A stretch of 22,888 nucleotides of DNA from an uncultured Chloroflexota bacterium (GCA_937901745.1 CALGSZ010000163.1:1-22888); one strand, 5' to 3'; numbered from the stretch's first letter, positions 1 to 8,942 are shown. Made by a program: numbers and translations. The notes: a model not told the origin generated them from the sequence alone.

Positions 1-94
1 CCGCCGGAGCGCCGCTCAGCAGAGCCACGCTCCCCGTTCCCAATCCCAGCAGGGCTCCCTCCGCGCGAAGGCGAAGGCATACCCGGCTGGCGGC
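1..94. other. Window edge, no gene recognised
   Basis: This short stretch lies downstream of the BMP-protein stop codon. It is G+C-rich and I see no convincing gene, hairpin with U tract, or RNA in it. A coding region continuing from outside the window cannot be excluded because too little is visible. Confidence 0.3.
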
Positions 95-1186
95 TTACGT
101 ATACCCAAGCTCCTGCAGCTTGGCCTTCATCCCTTCGGCATCGCCGATCGCCGAGACTTCGATCTCGCCATCGACGATGTCCTGCTGGGCGGTCGCGACC
201 GCGTCCTTGACGTCCTGCGGCACGTCGTCCGGCAGGTCGAGGAGGCGAACCCCGCCGTTCTTCACGTCCATGGTGTAGACCTTGCCGAACGTCCCCGCCT
301 CGATGTCCTTGATCATCTGCTCGTAGATGCCGGAGTAGTCGAACAGAACGGAGGTGAGCAGGATGTCGCTGTAGTCCTCGCTCTTGTCCCCGATCACGTC
401 GATGAACCACGCCTTATTGTCCGGGTTCGCCTCGTTGTGCTCGCGGATCGCCTCGATCATCCCGAAGGAGGCGCCGTCGCCCATGCCGAAGACGATGTCC
501 GCGCCGTTGGCCAGCGCCTGCTCGGTGACGCGCTTGGCGCCGGCGGCGTCATGGTAGGCAGCCTCGCCGATGACCGAGTAGATCAGCTTGGCATCTGGAT
601 TGCTCGCCTTGAGCCCCTCGGCAAAGCCGACGGTCATGTAGTTCCAAGTTGGCGGCTCACCGGACACGATCACCGCGACGGTTCCGGTCTTGGTCAGCTT
701 GCCCGCGGCGACAGCAGCCAAGTAGGCCACCTCCTGGGCTTGCGTCTCGATGTCGGAGATCAGGTTGGGCGTGATCGCGGACTCGTTCTCGATGACGGCG
801 ACCTTGACGCCCTCCGTCCGCGCGAAGTCGGGGCAGACCGTCTGATAGCCGCTGGCATGGCAGATGATGAGTTGCGCGCCCTCGTCTTTCAGATCCTTGA
901 GCGCCGGGGTGATGTCGCCATAACCGGCATTCTCCTGGACGAGAACCTCGATCCCCAGCTTCTCACCAACCGCCTCCAGGCCGTCGACGCCCTGCTGGTC
1001 CCAACCCAGGTTCGTCCGGCTCGCCGGGGTGATGATCGCGACGGTCTCAACCTCCTCACCAGCGCCTGGGCTCCCCTCGGGAGTCGAATCTTGTGCCACG
1101 ACCGGCGCGGCGCTGAGCGCTAGAGCGATGAGGACCGCAATCGCCACAAGGTGCCGGAACGGTTTGCTCTTGTGCCGTTTACTCAT
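95..1186 (-). CDS. BMP family ABC transporter substrate-binding protein (PnrA/TmpC-like)
   Basis: Extracytoplasmic binding protein of the basic-membrane-protein family, whose characterised members (PnrA/TmpC, BmpA, NupN) bind purine nucleosides or related ligands. The protein has 363 residues from the ATG at 1184-1186, which is preceded by a GGAGGGAG-type ribosome site; an in-frame ATG 14 codons upstream lacks such a site. Residues 1-31 form a basic N-region plus hydrophobic core ending VVA-QD, a signal peptidase I-like site. After a Ser/Pro/Gly/Glu-rich stretch the mature domain begins with the family's pattern VAIITPAS...GWDQQG. No lipobox cysteine is present, unlike most monoderm BMP proteins. 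It is the last gene of the run and follows its permease by about 160 bp, with its own strong ribosome site. The ligand is not known; a purine or another N-heterocycle fits the neighbouring hydroxylase genes. Confidence 0.9.
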   Translation of the reverse strand: MSKRHKSKPFRHLVAIAVLIALALSAAPVVAQDSTPEGSPGAGEEVETVAIITPASRTNLGWDQQGVDGLEAVGEKLGIEVLVQENAGYGDITPALKDLKDEGAQLIICHASGYQTVCPDFARTEGVKVAVIENESAITPNLISDIETQAQEVAYLAAVAAGKLTKTGTVAVIVSGEPPTWNYMTVGFAEGLKASNPDAKLIYSVIGEAAYHDAAGAKRVTEQALANGADIVFGMGDGASFGMIEAIREHNEANPDNKAWFIDVIGDKSEDYSDILLTSVLFDYSGIYEQMIKDIEAGTFGKVYTMDVKNGGVRLLDLPDDVPQDVKDAVATAQQDIVDGEIEVSAIGDAEGMKAKLQELGYT

Positions 1187-1350
1187 TGGTCTCTCCCTCC
1201 TCTTGCTATCGCGAACGGATTCGCGCACCCATCGTTGGTGAGAACGCCGGGCCTCGCCGACACGATTCCCTGACGATGCTCCGCCTCCTCACCTCCTTTC
1301 GCGCACTGGCGTGCCAGGGACGCTCGGCACACTCGGTTAGAAGCCAATGC

Positions 1351-2295
1351 TCACCGATGCCCGCGAACGTACGGGACACCGAGCGCCGATGGCAACGCAG
1401 TCCGTCCTGCCAGAACGACGAGGGCAAGCATGATGCCGATGTACGGCATCATGCCGATGAATTCCGTGCGAATATCAACGCCAATGACTTGGAGACCATC
1501 TCCTAGGGCGCGTAGCATGCCGAACAGCACGGCGCCGATGACGATTCGATACGGGTTCCAGCGCCCGAGCATCGTGATCGCCAGGGCGATGAATCCCGAT
1601 CCGACGGTCATCCCTTCGGTGAAGATCCGGAGATCGGCGACGGCCAGGTACGCCCCGGCGAAACCAGCCATGATCCCACCGATAACGATCGCCAGGTAGC
1701 GCACGCGGACGACATCGACGCCAGCGGCGTCGGCGGCAAACGGGTTCTCCCCGACCGCGCGCACGTTCAGACCGAAGCGCGTCCGCTTGAGCAGGAACGC
1801 GAAGACCGGAACCAGCGCCCAACTCAGATAGAAGATCGCTTGCTGATCGAAGAGCGCCTTTCCGATGATCGGGATATCACGCAGCCCGGGGATCGAGATC
1901 CGCAGCGGATGGACATCCGCCGAGACATTCCTTCCCCCGAGTAGATCGCGGAAGAGATACCCGGTGAAGCCGAGCGAGAAGATCGTGATCGCGATGCCGA
2001 CGAGCACCTGGTCCACCCGCAGCGTGATCGTCAGCACGCCGAAGACCAGGCCAAGCACGAGCGCGGCGAGGATCCCGGCTACCATGCCCACCACCATGCT
2101 GTCGGTGCGGTAGGCGGCGTAGAAGCCGAAGAAGCAGCCGTTCAGCATCATCCCCTCGATGCCGAGGTTCAGCAGTCCCGCCCTCTCGGCGACAGCCTCA
2201 CCGAGCGCGGCCAGGACGAGCGGCACGGCGCGCAGCAGACCGGTCGCGAGCATCGCGGTCAGGAACGTATCGAGGTCGATGCCGCCGATGTTCAT
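1351..2295 (-). CDS. BMP-type ABC transporter permease (NupQ/YufQ-like)
   Basis: Second membrane subunit of a BMP-type importer, of the branched-chain amino acid/sugar/nucleoside permease family (LivH/RbsC-like). It has 314 residues, is almost wholly hydrophobic, and shows about eight likely membrane helices. The segment LGEAVAERAGLLNLGIEGMM near residues 31-50 is typical of the YufQ/NupQ subgroup, and the cytoplasmic loop around residue 180 (VGENPFAADAAGVDV) is the usual EAA-like coupling region that contacts the ATPase. The start ATG overlaps the stop of the other permease by 4 bp (ATGA), so the two are very likely translationally coupled. No truncation is seen. The family assignment is strong; the solute is inferred only from the operon. 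Confidence 0.92.
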   Translation of the reverse strand: MNIGGIDLDTFLTAMLATGLLRAVPLVLAALGEAVAERAGLLNLGIEGMMLNGCFFGFYAAYRTDSMVVGMVAGILAALVLGLVFGVLTITLRVDQVLVGIAITIFSLGFTGYLFRDLLGGRNVSADVHPLRISIPGLRDIPIIGKALFDQQAIFYLSWALVPVFAFLLKRTRFGLNVRAVGENPFAADAAGVDVVRVRYLAIVIGGIMAGFAGAYLAVADLRIFTEGMTVGSGFIALAITMLGRWNPYRIVIGAVLFGMLRALGDGLQVIGVDIRTEFIGMMPYIGIMLALVVLAGRTALPSALGVPYVRGHR

Positions 2296-3470
2296 CGCGT
2301 CTCTCCCGCGCTCAATGCCGTGTTCTGCGGCGCCGAGACGGCTCCATCCCCGGCGTCCGACTCTGCCGACACCGGAGCGGCCGCGCTAGCCGCGCCGATC
2401 GCTAGCGGAGCATCCTCTGGCGCCCGGCGAGTCGCGCGCGACCAGAGTCGCTCCAGCGCCACGGTCGCGGCGAAGAAGATCAGCATCAACCCTTCGAGCA
2501 TGCCGATGTAGTACGTCGGCACGTCGGCGCGGCGCGGCATGGACTGCCCGCCCACCATCAGGAACGAGAAGAAGAAGGCGAAGGGGATGATCGCGAACGG
2601 GTTCAGCCGCGCCAGGTAGACGAGCGCGAATGCGGTGAACCCGTACTCAGGATGCCAGTTCCCGCTGAACCGGCCCTGCACGCCCATTACATCGTTGGCG
2701 CCGGCCAACCCGGCGAACGCCCCGCTGAGGAGAAGCGCCAGGAGCGTCAACCGGCCGACCGGCAGGCCAGCATGGATGGCGGCGCGCCGGTTCCGCCCGA
2801 GCGCGGTGAACATGTAGCCGAGCACGGTCGAGCGGAAGAGGACGCCGACGAGCACGACGACCAGCAGGCCAGCCAGCAGCCCGATATGCACGCTCGTGCC
2901 GGGGATATCGGGCAGGCGATCCGAGAGCGGAATCTGCTTCGTTTCCGGAGCGACGCGCTCCGGGTCGCGGACGGGGCCCTTCACGAGCCACGAGGTGACG
3001 TTCAGGGCCACGTAATTCATCATCAGCGTGGTGATGATCTCGTTGAGGCCCCAGCGGACGCGGAGGATGCCGGGGACGACGGCCCAGAGCAGCCCGCCGA
3101 CCAGGCCGGCGATCGCGCCGATGAGGATCACGATCGCGCGCGGGACATCGCCCGCCAGCTCCGGCACGACGATGCCGCAGAGGAGCGCGCCGACGAAGAA
3201 CTGCCCATCAATACCGATGTTCCAGACGCCCGCCCGCAGCGCGATGGCGAGTCCGCCGCTGATGATGAGCAGCGGAGCCATCTGCTTGAGCGTCTCCGTG
3301 CGCTGGCCGGGATTGCCCAATCCGCGCTCAATCAGCACCTGGTAGGCGTGCAGCGCGTCCTTGCCGCGCAGCTCGAGGAAGAGACCGCCGCCGAGGCAGG
3401 CGAGGAACACCGCCAATAACGAGACGGCGAACGGGACGGCGGCGTGTCTCAGGCGCTCACGTCCGCTCAT
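2292..3470 (-). CDS. BMP-type ABC transporter permease (NupP/YufP-like)
   Basis: First membrane subunit of the BMP-type importer, 392 residues with about ten hydrophobic helices between residues 10 and 345. Family landmarks include MAPLLIISGGLAIALRAGVWNIGIDGQ near residues 64-90 and LNEIITTLMMNYVALN near 141-156, both typical of YufP/NupP permeases. The last roughly 50 residues are an Ala/Ser/Glu-rich, low-complexity cytoplasmic tail that is longer than usual for the family and may be disordered. The start ATG overlaps the stop of the ATPase gene by 4 bp, and its own stop overlaps the next permease start by 4 bp. The three transporter genes therefore form a tightly coupled block. Confidence 0.92.
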   Translation of the reverse strand: MSGRERLRHAAVPFAVSLLAVFLACLGGGLFLELRGKDALHAYQVLIERGLGNPGQRTETLKQMAPLLIISGGLAIALRAGVWNIGIDGQFFVGALLCGIVVPELAGDVPRAIVILIGAIAGLVGGLLWAVVPGILRVRWGLNEIITTLMMNYVALNVTSWLVKGPVRDPERVAPETKQIPLSDRLPDIPGTSVHIGLLAGLLVVVLVGVLFRSTVLGYMFTALGRNRRAAIHAGLPVGRLTLLALLLSGAFAGLAGANDVMGVQGRFSGNWHPEYGFTAFALVYLARLNPFAIIPFAFFFSFLMVGGQSMPRRADVPTYYIGMLEGLMLIFFAATVALERLWSRATRRAPEDAPLAIGAASAAAPVSAESDAGDGAVSAPQNTALSAGETR

Positions 3471-5119
3471 GCCACACCTCGCTCGCGCCCGCCGAGCATC
3501 AGATGGCCGATCGCCTCCAGATCGGCAGCCGCCCGCTCGAAGATTCCAACGATCTGTCCGTTGTAGATGACGCCAATCCGGTCGCTGACCTGCATCAGCT
3601 CATCCAGCTCCGAGGAAATCAGCAGCACTGCCTTCCCGGCGTCGGCTTGTTCGCGGAGCGTGCGCAGGACGAACTGAGCGGTCTTGAGATCGAGCCCGTT
3701 CGTCGGCTTGTTGCAGACGAGCAGGCGCGGGTTCATTGCCAGCTCGCGCGCCAGCAGGAGCTTCTGGATGTTCCCGCCGGAGAGCGCCGTGATCGGCGTC
3801 GCCGTCGAGGGCGTCTTGACGTCGAATTGGCCTATCAAGCGCCGCGCCTCGGCTTCGATCGCGCCACGGTTGAGCCAGAAGCCTTTGGAGAAGGGCGAGC
3901 GCGTCACCATCTTCAAGACGGTGTTTTCGGCAACGCTCATCCCCGGCACGCAGCCCTCGCCGAGCCGATCGTCGGTGACGTAGCCGATGCCGAGCCGGCT
4001 GCACGCCGCCACACCCTTGTTGGTGATGTCTTGTCCATCGAGGATGACGCGGCCGCGAGTGACGTGCCGCTGCCCGGCGATGACCTCGCCCAGCTCCTTC
4101 TGTCCGTTGCCATCCACGCCGGCGATGCCGAAGACCTCGCCAGCCCGCAGCTCGAGCGACAAGCCACGGACAGCGACTTCTCCGCGATCGCCGAGGGCGG
4201 TAACGTCCTGGAGCGCCAGGAGCGTTGAGCCGTTCGCGGCCCCGGAGGCTCGAGCGCTGGCGCTGGGCGCCTCCGCCGGGGCGCCGCCGAACATCATCTC
4301 GACGATGCGTTGCCGGATCGCGGCGCGATCGCCGCTCGAGATCACCTCCGGCCCGATCTCCCCGATCTTCCGCCCTTGGCGCAGGATCGTGACACGGTCG
4401 CTGACGTCGAGCACTTCCTCCAGCTTGTGCGTGATGAGGACGACGGCGACGCCATTCGCGCGCAAGCGGCGGAGGATCGCGAACAGCCCCTCGACCTCGA
4501 CGGGCGTCAGGACCGAGGTCGGCTCGTCCAGCAGGAGGACGCGCGAGCCACGCGAGAGCACCTTGATGATCTCGACGCGCTGCCGCTGCCCGAGCGAGAG
4601 ATGGCGAATCTCGGTATGGGGAGAAGCGTTCAGCTCGAAATCGGTGAGCAACTGCGCGAGGCGGCGCTCAGCCGCGGCGAGATCGAGGAGGAAACCCGGC
4701 TCCGCGCCGAGAGCGACGTTCTCGATGACGGTTAGGTTCGGGACCAGCGTGAAGTGCTGGTAAACCGTCCCGATGCCCTGACGCAGCGCGTCGGCCGGCG
4801 TCGCGATCTTCGTCTCCCGCCCGCGAATGAGGATCGTCCCGGCATCTGGCTGATACATCCCGGAGAGGATGTTCATCAGCGTCGTCTTGCCGGCGCCGTT
4901 CTCCCCGAGGACGGCATGGATCTCCCCTTCGCGGAGGGTCAGATCGACATGGTTGTTCGCGACGACCGGCCCGAAGCGCTTCGTGATCCCCCGCATCTCG
5001 ACGATGGGGGCACCGGAGGCGGCGACAGACGATGGATGCGCGGCATCGGCCGGCAAGGGATACGCCCCTTCCCCGCGCTCAGCCGCCTGGCTGCGTGTCT
5101 GACCGAATTGCCAGCGCAT
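3467..5119 (-). CDS. BMP-type ABC transporter ATP-binding protein, tandem ATPase domains (NupO/YufO-like)
   Basis: Cytoplasmic energy-coupling subunit with two fused ATPase domains, about 550 residues. Domain 1 has Walker A GENGAGKTT (about residue 72), signature LSLGQRQ (about 174) and Walker B VLLLDEPTS. Domain 2 has the degenerate Walker A GVDGNGQKE, signature LSGGNIQK and LLVCNKPTNGLD. This asymmetric pair is normal for sugar and nucleoside importers, where one site is catalytically weak. I favour the ATG at 5117-5119, preceded by GGTGG at a 6-nt spacing. A longer in-frame ATG at 5168-5170 is possible, but it has no clear ribosome site and its first codons run through a perfect hairpin. 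The core homologous region begins only at VEMRGITKRFG, about 40 residues in, so the exact start is unsure. Confidence 0.9.
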   Translation of the reverse strand: MRWQFGQTRSQAAERGEGAYPLPADAAHPSSVAASGAPIVEMRGITKRFGPVVANNHVDLTLREGEIHAVLGENGAGKTTLMNILSGMYQPDAGTILIRGRETKIATPADALRQGIGTVYQHFTLVPNLTVIENVALGAEPGFLLDLAAAERRLAQLLTDFELNASPHTEIRHLSLGQRQRVEIIKVLSRGSRVLLLDEPTSVLTPVEVEGLFAILRRLRANGVAVVLITHKLEEVLDVSDRVTILRQGRKIGEIGPEVISSGDRAAIRQRIVEMMFGGAPAEAPSASARASGAANGSTLLALQDVTALGDRGEVAVRGLSLELRAGEVFGIAGVDGNGQKELGEVIAGQRHVTRGRVILDGQDITNKGVAACSRLGIGYVTDDRLGEGCVPGMSVAENTVLKMVTRSPFSKGFWLNRGAIEAEARRLIGQFDVKTPSTATPITALSGGNIQKLLLARELAMNPRLLVCNKPTNGLDLKTAQFVLRTLREQADAGKAVLLISSELDELMQVSDRIGVIYNGQIVGIFERAAADLEAIGHLMLGGRERGVA

Positions 5120-5139
5120 AACGTCCACCGTCCGTGTCG

Positions 5140-5162
5140 GGGGAGAGAGCGGCTCTCTCCCC
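5140..5162 (-). repeat. Perfect inverted repeat between hydrolase and transporter ATPase genes
   Basis: Two 11-bp arms, GGGGAGAGAGC and GCTCTCTCCCC, are separated by a single base. The hairpin lies 23 bp past the lactonase-like stop (minus strand) and 20 bp before the preferred start of the ATPase gene. No T tract follows on the minus strand, so it is not a classical intrinsic terminator. An mRNA processing or stability element separating the enzyme and transporter halves of the operon is possible. Confidence 0.6.
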
Positions 5163-5185
5163 GCCGCCATCCATCTTGCCGGTCG

Positions 5186-5947
5186 CTACTCTCCGTAGAA
5201 CTCCGGAGCCTTCTTGTACGTCTTGTATTCCTCAGGATCGTGCGAGTAGAAGATCTTGCCGCCGATCTTGTTCGCGATGTTCTCGATCTTGATCATCGAG
5301 CGCAGCAGATCCTCGGGATCGGTGTGCAGTCCCATCAGCACCTTATCGACGAGGTTGTGCTTGGTATAGGCGACGTCGATCGGGAAGACCATCGGCTGGT
5401 CGTTCGTCGGCCGGACGACGACGGAGAGGTGCCCGTTCGAGTGGCCCGGCGTCTCGATCAGCGTCACACCCGGCACCACCTCGTACTCGTAACCATTCAG
5501 ATCCAACAGCTCCATCCGCGCGCCGGGGATTTCGACGAGGTTGCGGTCGTACCCGAGCCGCTCCCACGGATCGGGGACATAGCAGTGCCGCAGCTCTTCC
5601 TTCGACATGATGAAGGTGGCGCCGGGGAAGTATTTGTTGCCGGAGCAATGGTCGAAATGCAGGTGAGAGTTGACGACGATGTCGACGTCCTCCGGGCGCA
5701 CGCCGATCTTGGCGAGCTGGGCAACGATCGTCTGCTCCTCGGTTTGCTCTGGCTTCTCGAACGGCAGGACGCGATCGACCCACGCCTTGTCGAAGCCGGT
5801 ATCGATCAGCACCTTCTTGTCGCCGGTATCGACGAAGATCGAGTACACCGGGAAGCGGAACTCAATGCCGTGCCCATGGTTCCAGGTGCAGAACGACATG
5901 TCCAGCATCAACGTCCCGTTGTCCAGGAGATAGACGCGCGTACCCAT
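5186..5947 (-). CDS. Metallo-beta-lactamase-fold hydrolase, AHL-lactonase (AiiA/AttM) type
   Basis: Cytosolic dinuclear-zinc hydrolase of 253 residues, close in layout to N-acyl homoserine lactonases. The full metal set is visible: HLHFDH at residues 95-100 (H95, H97, D99, H100), H169 in ETPGHS, D191 and H236. The length and spacing match the AiiA/AttM subgroup rather than glyoxalase II or RNase Z. There is no signal peptide. An AGGGAGG ribosome site precedes the ATG. In this operon it follows the molybdopterin subunit by about 90 bp and precedes the importer. A lactone, cyclic amide or ester formed during ring degradation is a more natural substrate than a signalling lactone, but this is inference; true quorum-quenching activity cannot be excluded. 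Confidence 0.85.
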   Translation of the reverse strand: MGTRVYLLDNGTLMLDMSFCTWNHGHGIEFRFPVYSIFVDTGDKKVLIDTGFDKAWVDRVLPFEKPEQTEEQTIVAQLAKIGVRPEDVDIVVNSHLHFDHCSGNKYFPGATFIMSKEELRHCYVPDPWERLGYDRNLVEIPGARMELLDLNGYEYEVVPGVTLIETPGHSNGHLSVVVRPTNDQPMVFPIDVAYTKHNLVDKVLMGLHTDPEDLLRSMIKIENIANKIGGKIFYSHDPEEYKTYKKAPEFYGE

Positions 5948-6036
5948 GCTGCCTCCCTGCTCCTGCCGACTATCCTTGGAGCCCTCCTAAGGCTCGCGTC
6001 TCATGGCGCACTCCGCGCCGCCAACTCCGATGAACC

Positions 6037-8400
6037 TTACTCGCGTGCACTCTGAGCTCCGCCGGCAGCCGCGCTATCTCGTTCTCGGAGCCAGCGCCAG
6101 ACCCGCTCCGGCGTCGCCGGCAACTCCGTTACCCGGACGCCGGCGTCGTACAGCGCGGTGACGATCGCCGCCGTCGCTCCGGCCAGCGCGCCCTCCCCAA
6201 CGCCTTTCGCGCCATACGGGCCCGGACCATCCTCGTTCTCCACGATGGTCGAGACGAACGATGCCGGCAGATCGGCGATCGTCGGGACGTGATAGTCAAA
6301 CAGCGTGGCGTTCAGGATTTGTCCTGTTTGCTCATCGTAAATCATTTCTTCGAAGAGGGCATTGCCGAGTCCCTGGAGCCAGCCGCCCATCTCCTGCGCC
6401 TTGACCAGTCGCGGATTGATCGCCTTTCCGACATCGGCCACGCTGACGGCCTTGCGCACGGTCACCTTGCCGGTGTCTGGGTCGACTTCGACCTCCGCTC
6501 CACCAATGCAGACCTCCCAGAAGACGGGGCCTTCCGCGTAGGAGCCGGTTCCTTTCTCCGGCCGGACCTCGCCCCGGCCGATCAGCTCACCGCCGACCAT
6601 GCCGAAGTGAGCGCGGATCAAATCCGGATAGGAGATCGACTCCCCCTCGTGCCAAACGGCGCCGTCGCGAAGCTCGATCGCCTCCTCGGGCAGGCCGAAG
6701 ACGCGCGCGGCGATCTCGAGGAGCTTTGCTCGCAGCTCTTGACCTGCGCGCTGAACGGCCAGTCCGGCGAGCGTCGTCGAGCGGCTCGCCCCGGTGGAGC
6801 GGTCATAGGGCGTGACGAGCGTGTCGCCCCCCTGCACGCGCACCCGCTCGACGGGCAGCGCCAGCTCCGTGGCGAGGATTTGGCTGAAGACGGTGCGCAC
6901 CCCTTGCCCGACTTCGGTCGAGCTGACGTAGAGCGTCGCTGTCCCGTCCGCTTCCAGCCGCGCGAAGGCCGTCGAGACCGGATGCGCGCCCGCGGCCAGG
7001 AGCCCGACGCTCAACCCGCGCCCGACGTTTGCTGGCTTTGGCGTGCCCCAATCAAGCGCCGCCGCGACTTTCTGGATGTCGCCGATCAAGTCGGCGTCGA
7101 GCGGCTTCCCGCCAGGCCGGACCGCTTCACCGGGCCGCAGCAGGTTCCGCTCCCGAATCTGAAGCGCGTCCAGCCCGCAGCGGCGAGCGATCTCGTCCAC
7201 CTGCGCCTCGCCGATCCACTGCAAGTGAGTCGCACCGAAGGCGCGATAGGACCCAGCCGGCGAGGTGTTGGTGTAGACGCCCCAAGAATCAACCTTGACT
7301 GCTTCCCAACGGTACGGCCCGGGCGCGGCATCGGCGCCCGTCGCGACCACTCGCGGACCGTTGTCGGCATACGCGCCGGTATCAAACCAGCAGCGAACCT
7401 CGCGGGCGAGCAGCCGCCCATCCGCGCTCGCCGCGGTGCGCATCCACGCCTTCATCCCGTGGCGGCGAGTTGTCACCATCGCTTCATCCACGGTGTTGGC
7501 GATCCGCACCGGCCGCCGCGCTTTCCGCGCCAGCGCGACTGTCAGCGGCTCCAGCTTGGTGTAAGACTTGCTGCCGAATCCGCCGCCGAGATACGGCACG
7601 ACGATGCGCACATTGGCGACCGGCAGGCCAAAAAGGTCGGCAATCTCCGCCCGGACGAGGAACGGATGCTGGCAAGATGACCAGACGGTGATCTCGCCGT
7701 CGCCCCACTGCGCGATCGTGGTGTGCGGCTCCATCGAGTACTGGTAGACCGCCGGGAAGTGATATTCCCCTTCGACGACGATGTCGGCCTTGGCGAAGGC
7801 CTCCTCGACGTCGCCCCGCGCAAAGGCGTGGTGGTAGCAGATGTTTCCAGGCTGCGGCTTGAGCTCGCCAAGGCCGTGGAAGAGACCCGGCTTGAGCAGC
7901 TCGGTCACGTGCAGGCGCGGCGCGTCTTCCGCGAGCGCCGCATCCAGCGTGATCGCCGCCGGGAGCTCTTCGTACTCGACCTCGATCAGCTCCAGCGCCT
8001 CGGCCGCCGTCTGCGGATCTTCCGCCGCGACGGCCGCTACCGGCTCTCCGACGAACCGTACCCGGTCGATCGCGATAAGGGGGCGGTCCTTGATGGCATG
8101 ACCGTAATAGGGATTGATGTCCAGGACATCATCGCCGGTCAGCACGGCGATTACGCCCGGCAACGCCTGCGCCCGGCTGGCATCGATCCTCACGATGCGG
8201 GCATGCGCGTAAGGCGAGCGCAGCACCTTGCCATACGCGAGACCGGGGATCTGGAGATCGCCGGCGTACTTCGCCTCGCCGGTTGCTTTTGCCCGAGCAT
8301 CGACGCGAGGCGCCGAGAGGCCGACGAGTCCTTGCGCGCCGTTCCCCTGAGCCGCGCCCATGGGCTCGGTGGAGGCAGGGCGGTGGGAAAGCGTGCTCAT
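6037..8400 (-). CDS. Xanthine dehydrogenase family protein, molybdopterin-binding subunit
   Basis: Large catalytic subunit (787 residues) of a three-subunit molybdenum hydroxylase. Residues about 25-150 form the a/b-hammerhead domain and the rest binds the molybdenum cofactor. Visible motifs are GGGFGSK (272-278), YRAFGA (385-390), EVGQG (496-500) and GVGEGA (733-738) with the presumed catalytic Glu736. The active-site loop of aerobic CO dehydrogenase CoxL (VAYRCSFR, with its cysteine) is absent, so this is an XDH/nicotinate/quinoline-hydroxylase type enzyme that hydroxylates a carbon next to a ring nitrogen or an aldehyde. The start overlaps the [2Fe-2S] subunit stop by 4 bp. No XdhC/MocA maturation gene is present in the window. 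The substrate is unknown. Confidence 0.93.
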   Translation of the reverse strand: MSTLSHRPASTEPMGAAQGNGAQGLVGLSAPRVDARAKATGEAKYAGDLQIPGLAYGKVLRSPYAHARIVRIDASRAQALPGVIAVLTGDDVLDINPYYGHAIKDRPLIAIDRVRFVGEPVAAVAAEDPQTAAEALELIEVEYEELPAAITLDAALAEDAPRLHVTELLKPGLFHGLGELKPQPGNICYHHAFARGDVEEAFAKADIVVEGEYHFPAVYQYSMEPHTTIAQWGDGEITVWSSCQHPFLVRAEIADLFGLPVANVRIVVPYLGGGFGSKSYTKLEPLTVALARKARRPVRIANTVDEAMVTTRRHGMKAWMRTAASADGRLLAREVRCWFDTGAYADNGPRVVATGADAAPGPYRWEAVKVDSWGVYTNTSPAGSYRAFGATHLQWIGEAQVDEIARRCGLDALQIRERNLLRPGEAVRPGGKPLDADLIGDIQKVAAALDWGTPKPANVGRGLSVGLLAAGAHPVSTAFARLEADGTATLYVSSTEVGQGVRTVFSQILATELALPVERVRVQGGDTLVTPYDRSTGASRSTTLAGLAVQRAGQELRAKLLEIAARVFGLPEEAIELRDGAVWHEGESISYPDLIRAHFGMVGGELIGRGEVRPEKGTGSYAEGPVFWEVCIGGAEVEVDPDTGKVTVRKAVSVADVGKAINPRLVKAQEMGGWLQGLGNALFEEMIYDEQTGQILNATLFDYHVPTIADLPASFVSTIVENEDGPGPYGAKGVGEGALAGATAAIVTALYDAGVRVTELPATPERVWRWLRERDSAAAGGAQSARE

Positions 8401-8942
8401 GAGCGGTCCTCCTCCCCCGCCATCAGGCGCGCCGCGTGCTCGACCGCCTCAATGATCATCCAGTAACCGGTGCAGCGGCAGAGATTGCCCCCGAGATACG
8501 CGGCGATCTCCTCGCGGGTCGGCCGCGGGTTCTCATCAAGGAGTGCCTTCGTGGTCAGGATCATCCCCGGCGTGCAGAAGCCGCACTGGATCGCGGTGCG
8601 CTCCATGAACGCCTGCTGGATTGGATGAAGCTCACCGAAGCGCGCCAGGCCCTCGATCGTCAGCACCTCGCGCCCGTGCGCCTCGTAGGCGAGCGTCGAG
8701 CAGGCGCTGACCGGCTTGCCATCGAGCAGCACCGTGCAAACGCCGCAGACCTGGACATCGCACGAGCGCTTCGCGCCAGTCAGCCCGAGCCGGTCGCGCA
8801 GGAAGTCCAACAGGAGCGTGCGCGGCTCGATCTCGGCCGAGACGGGGCGGCCATTGACGACCGTCTCCAACCGGATTGTCGTCGCGGCCTCGCCCGTCGC
8901 GGGCACGCTTTCCGTCTCCCGTGTGTCCAATCGGTCAATCAC
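8397..8942 (-). CDS. Molybdenum hydroxylase small subunit, two [2Fe-2S] clusters
   Basis: Electron-transfer subunit of 181 residues. The N-terminal plant-ferredoxin-like domain carries C61, C66, C69 and C81. The C-terminal helical domain carries C120, C123, C155 and C157 (motifs CGFC and CRC), together ligating two [2Fe-2S] clusters. An extra leader of about 20 residues precedes the first strand. The start is a GTG at 8940-8942 with GGGAG upstream; it overlaps the FAD-subunit stop by 8 bp, and its own stop overlaps the molybdopterin-subunit start by 4 bp. The three subunits are therefore probably made in a fixed ratio. The usual glycine before the third cysteine is kept (CGVC). Confidence 0.93.
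   Translation of the reverse strand: MIDRLDTRETESVPATGEAATTIRLETVVNGRPVSAEIEPRTLLLDFLRDRLGLTGAKRSCDVQVCGVCTVLLDGKPVSACSTLAYEAHGREVLTIEGLARFGELHPIQQAFMERTAIQCGFCTPGMILTTKALLDENPRPTREEIAAYLGGNLCRCTGYWMIIEAVEHAARLMAGEEDRS

Noticed and set aside
1206..1427. Small minus-strand frame near a strong AAAGGAGGTGAGG sequence between permease and BMP genes
   Set aside because: The purine-rich stretch has no well-placed start, and the frame is Arg/Ser-rich and overlaps the permease end.
5140..5162. Intrinsic terminator after the lactonase-like gene
   Set aside because: The hairpin is perfect but no T tract follows, and the next gene is close and in the same direction.
4754..6055. 433-codon plus-strand open frame across the ATPase and lactonase genes
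   Set aside because: Antisense to two well-supported genes, with no recognisable domain and arginine/aspartate-rich shadow composition.
6289..7680. 463-codon plus-strand open frame opposite the molybdopterin subunit
   Set aside because: Antisense shadow; the minus-strand product carries all catalytic motifs.
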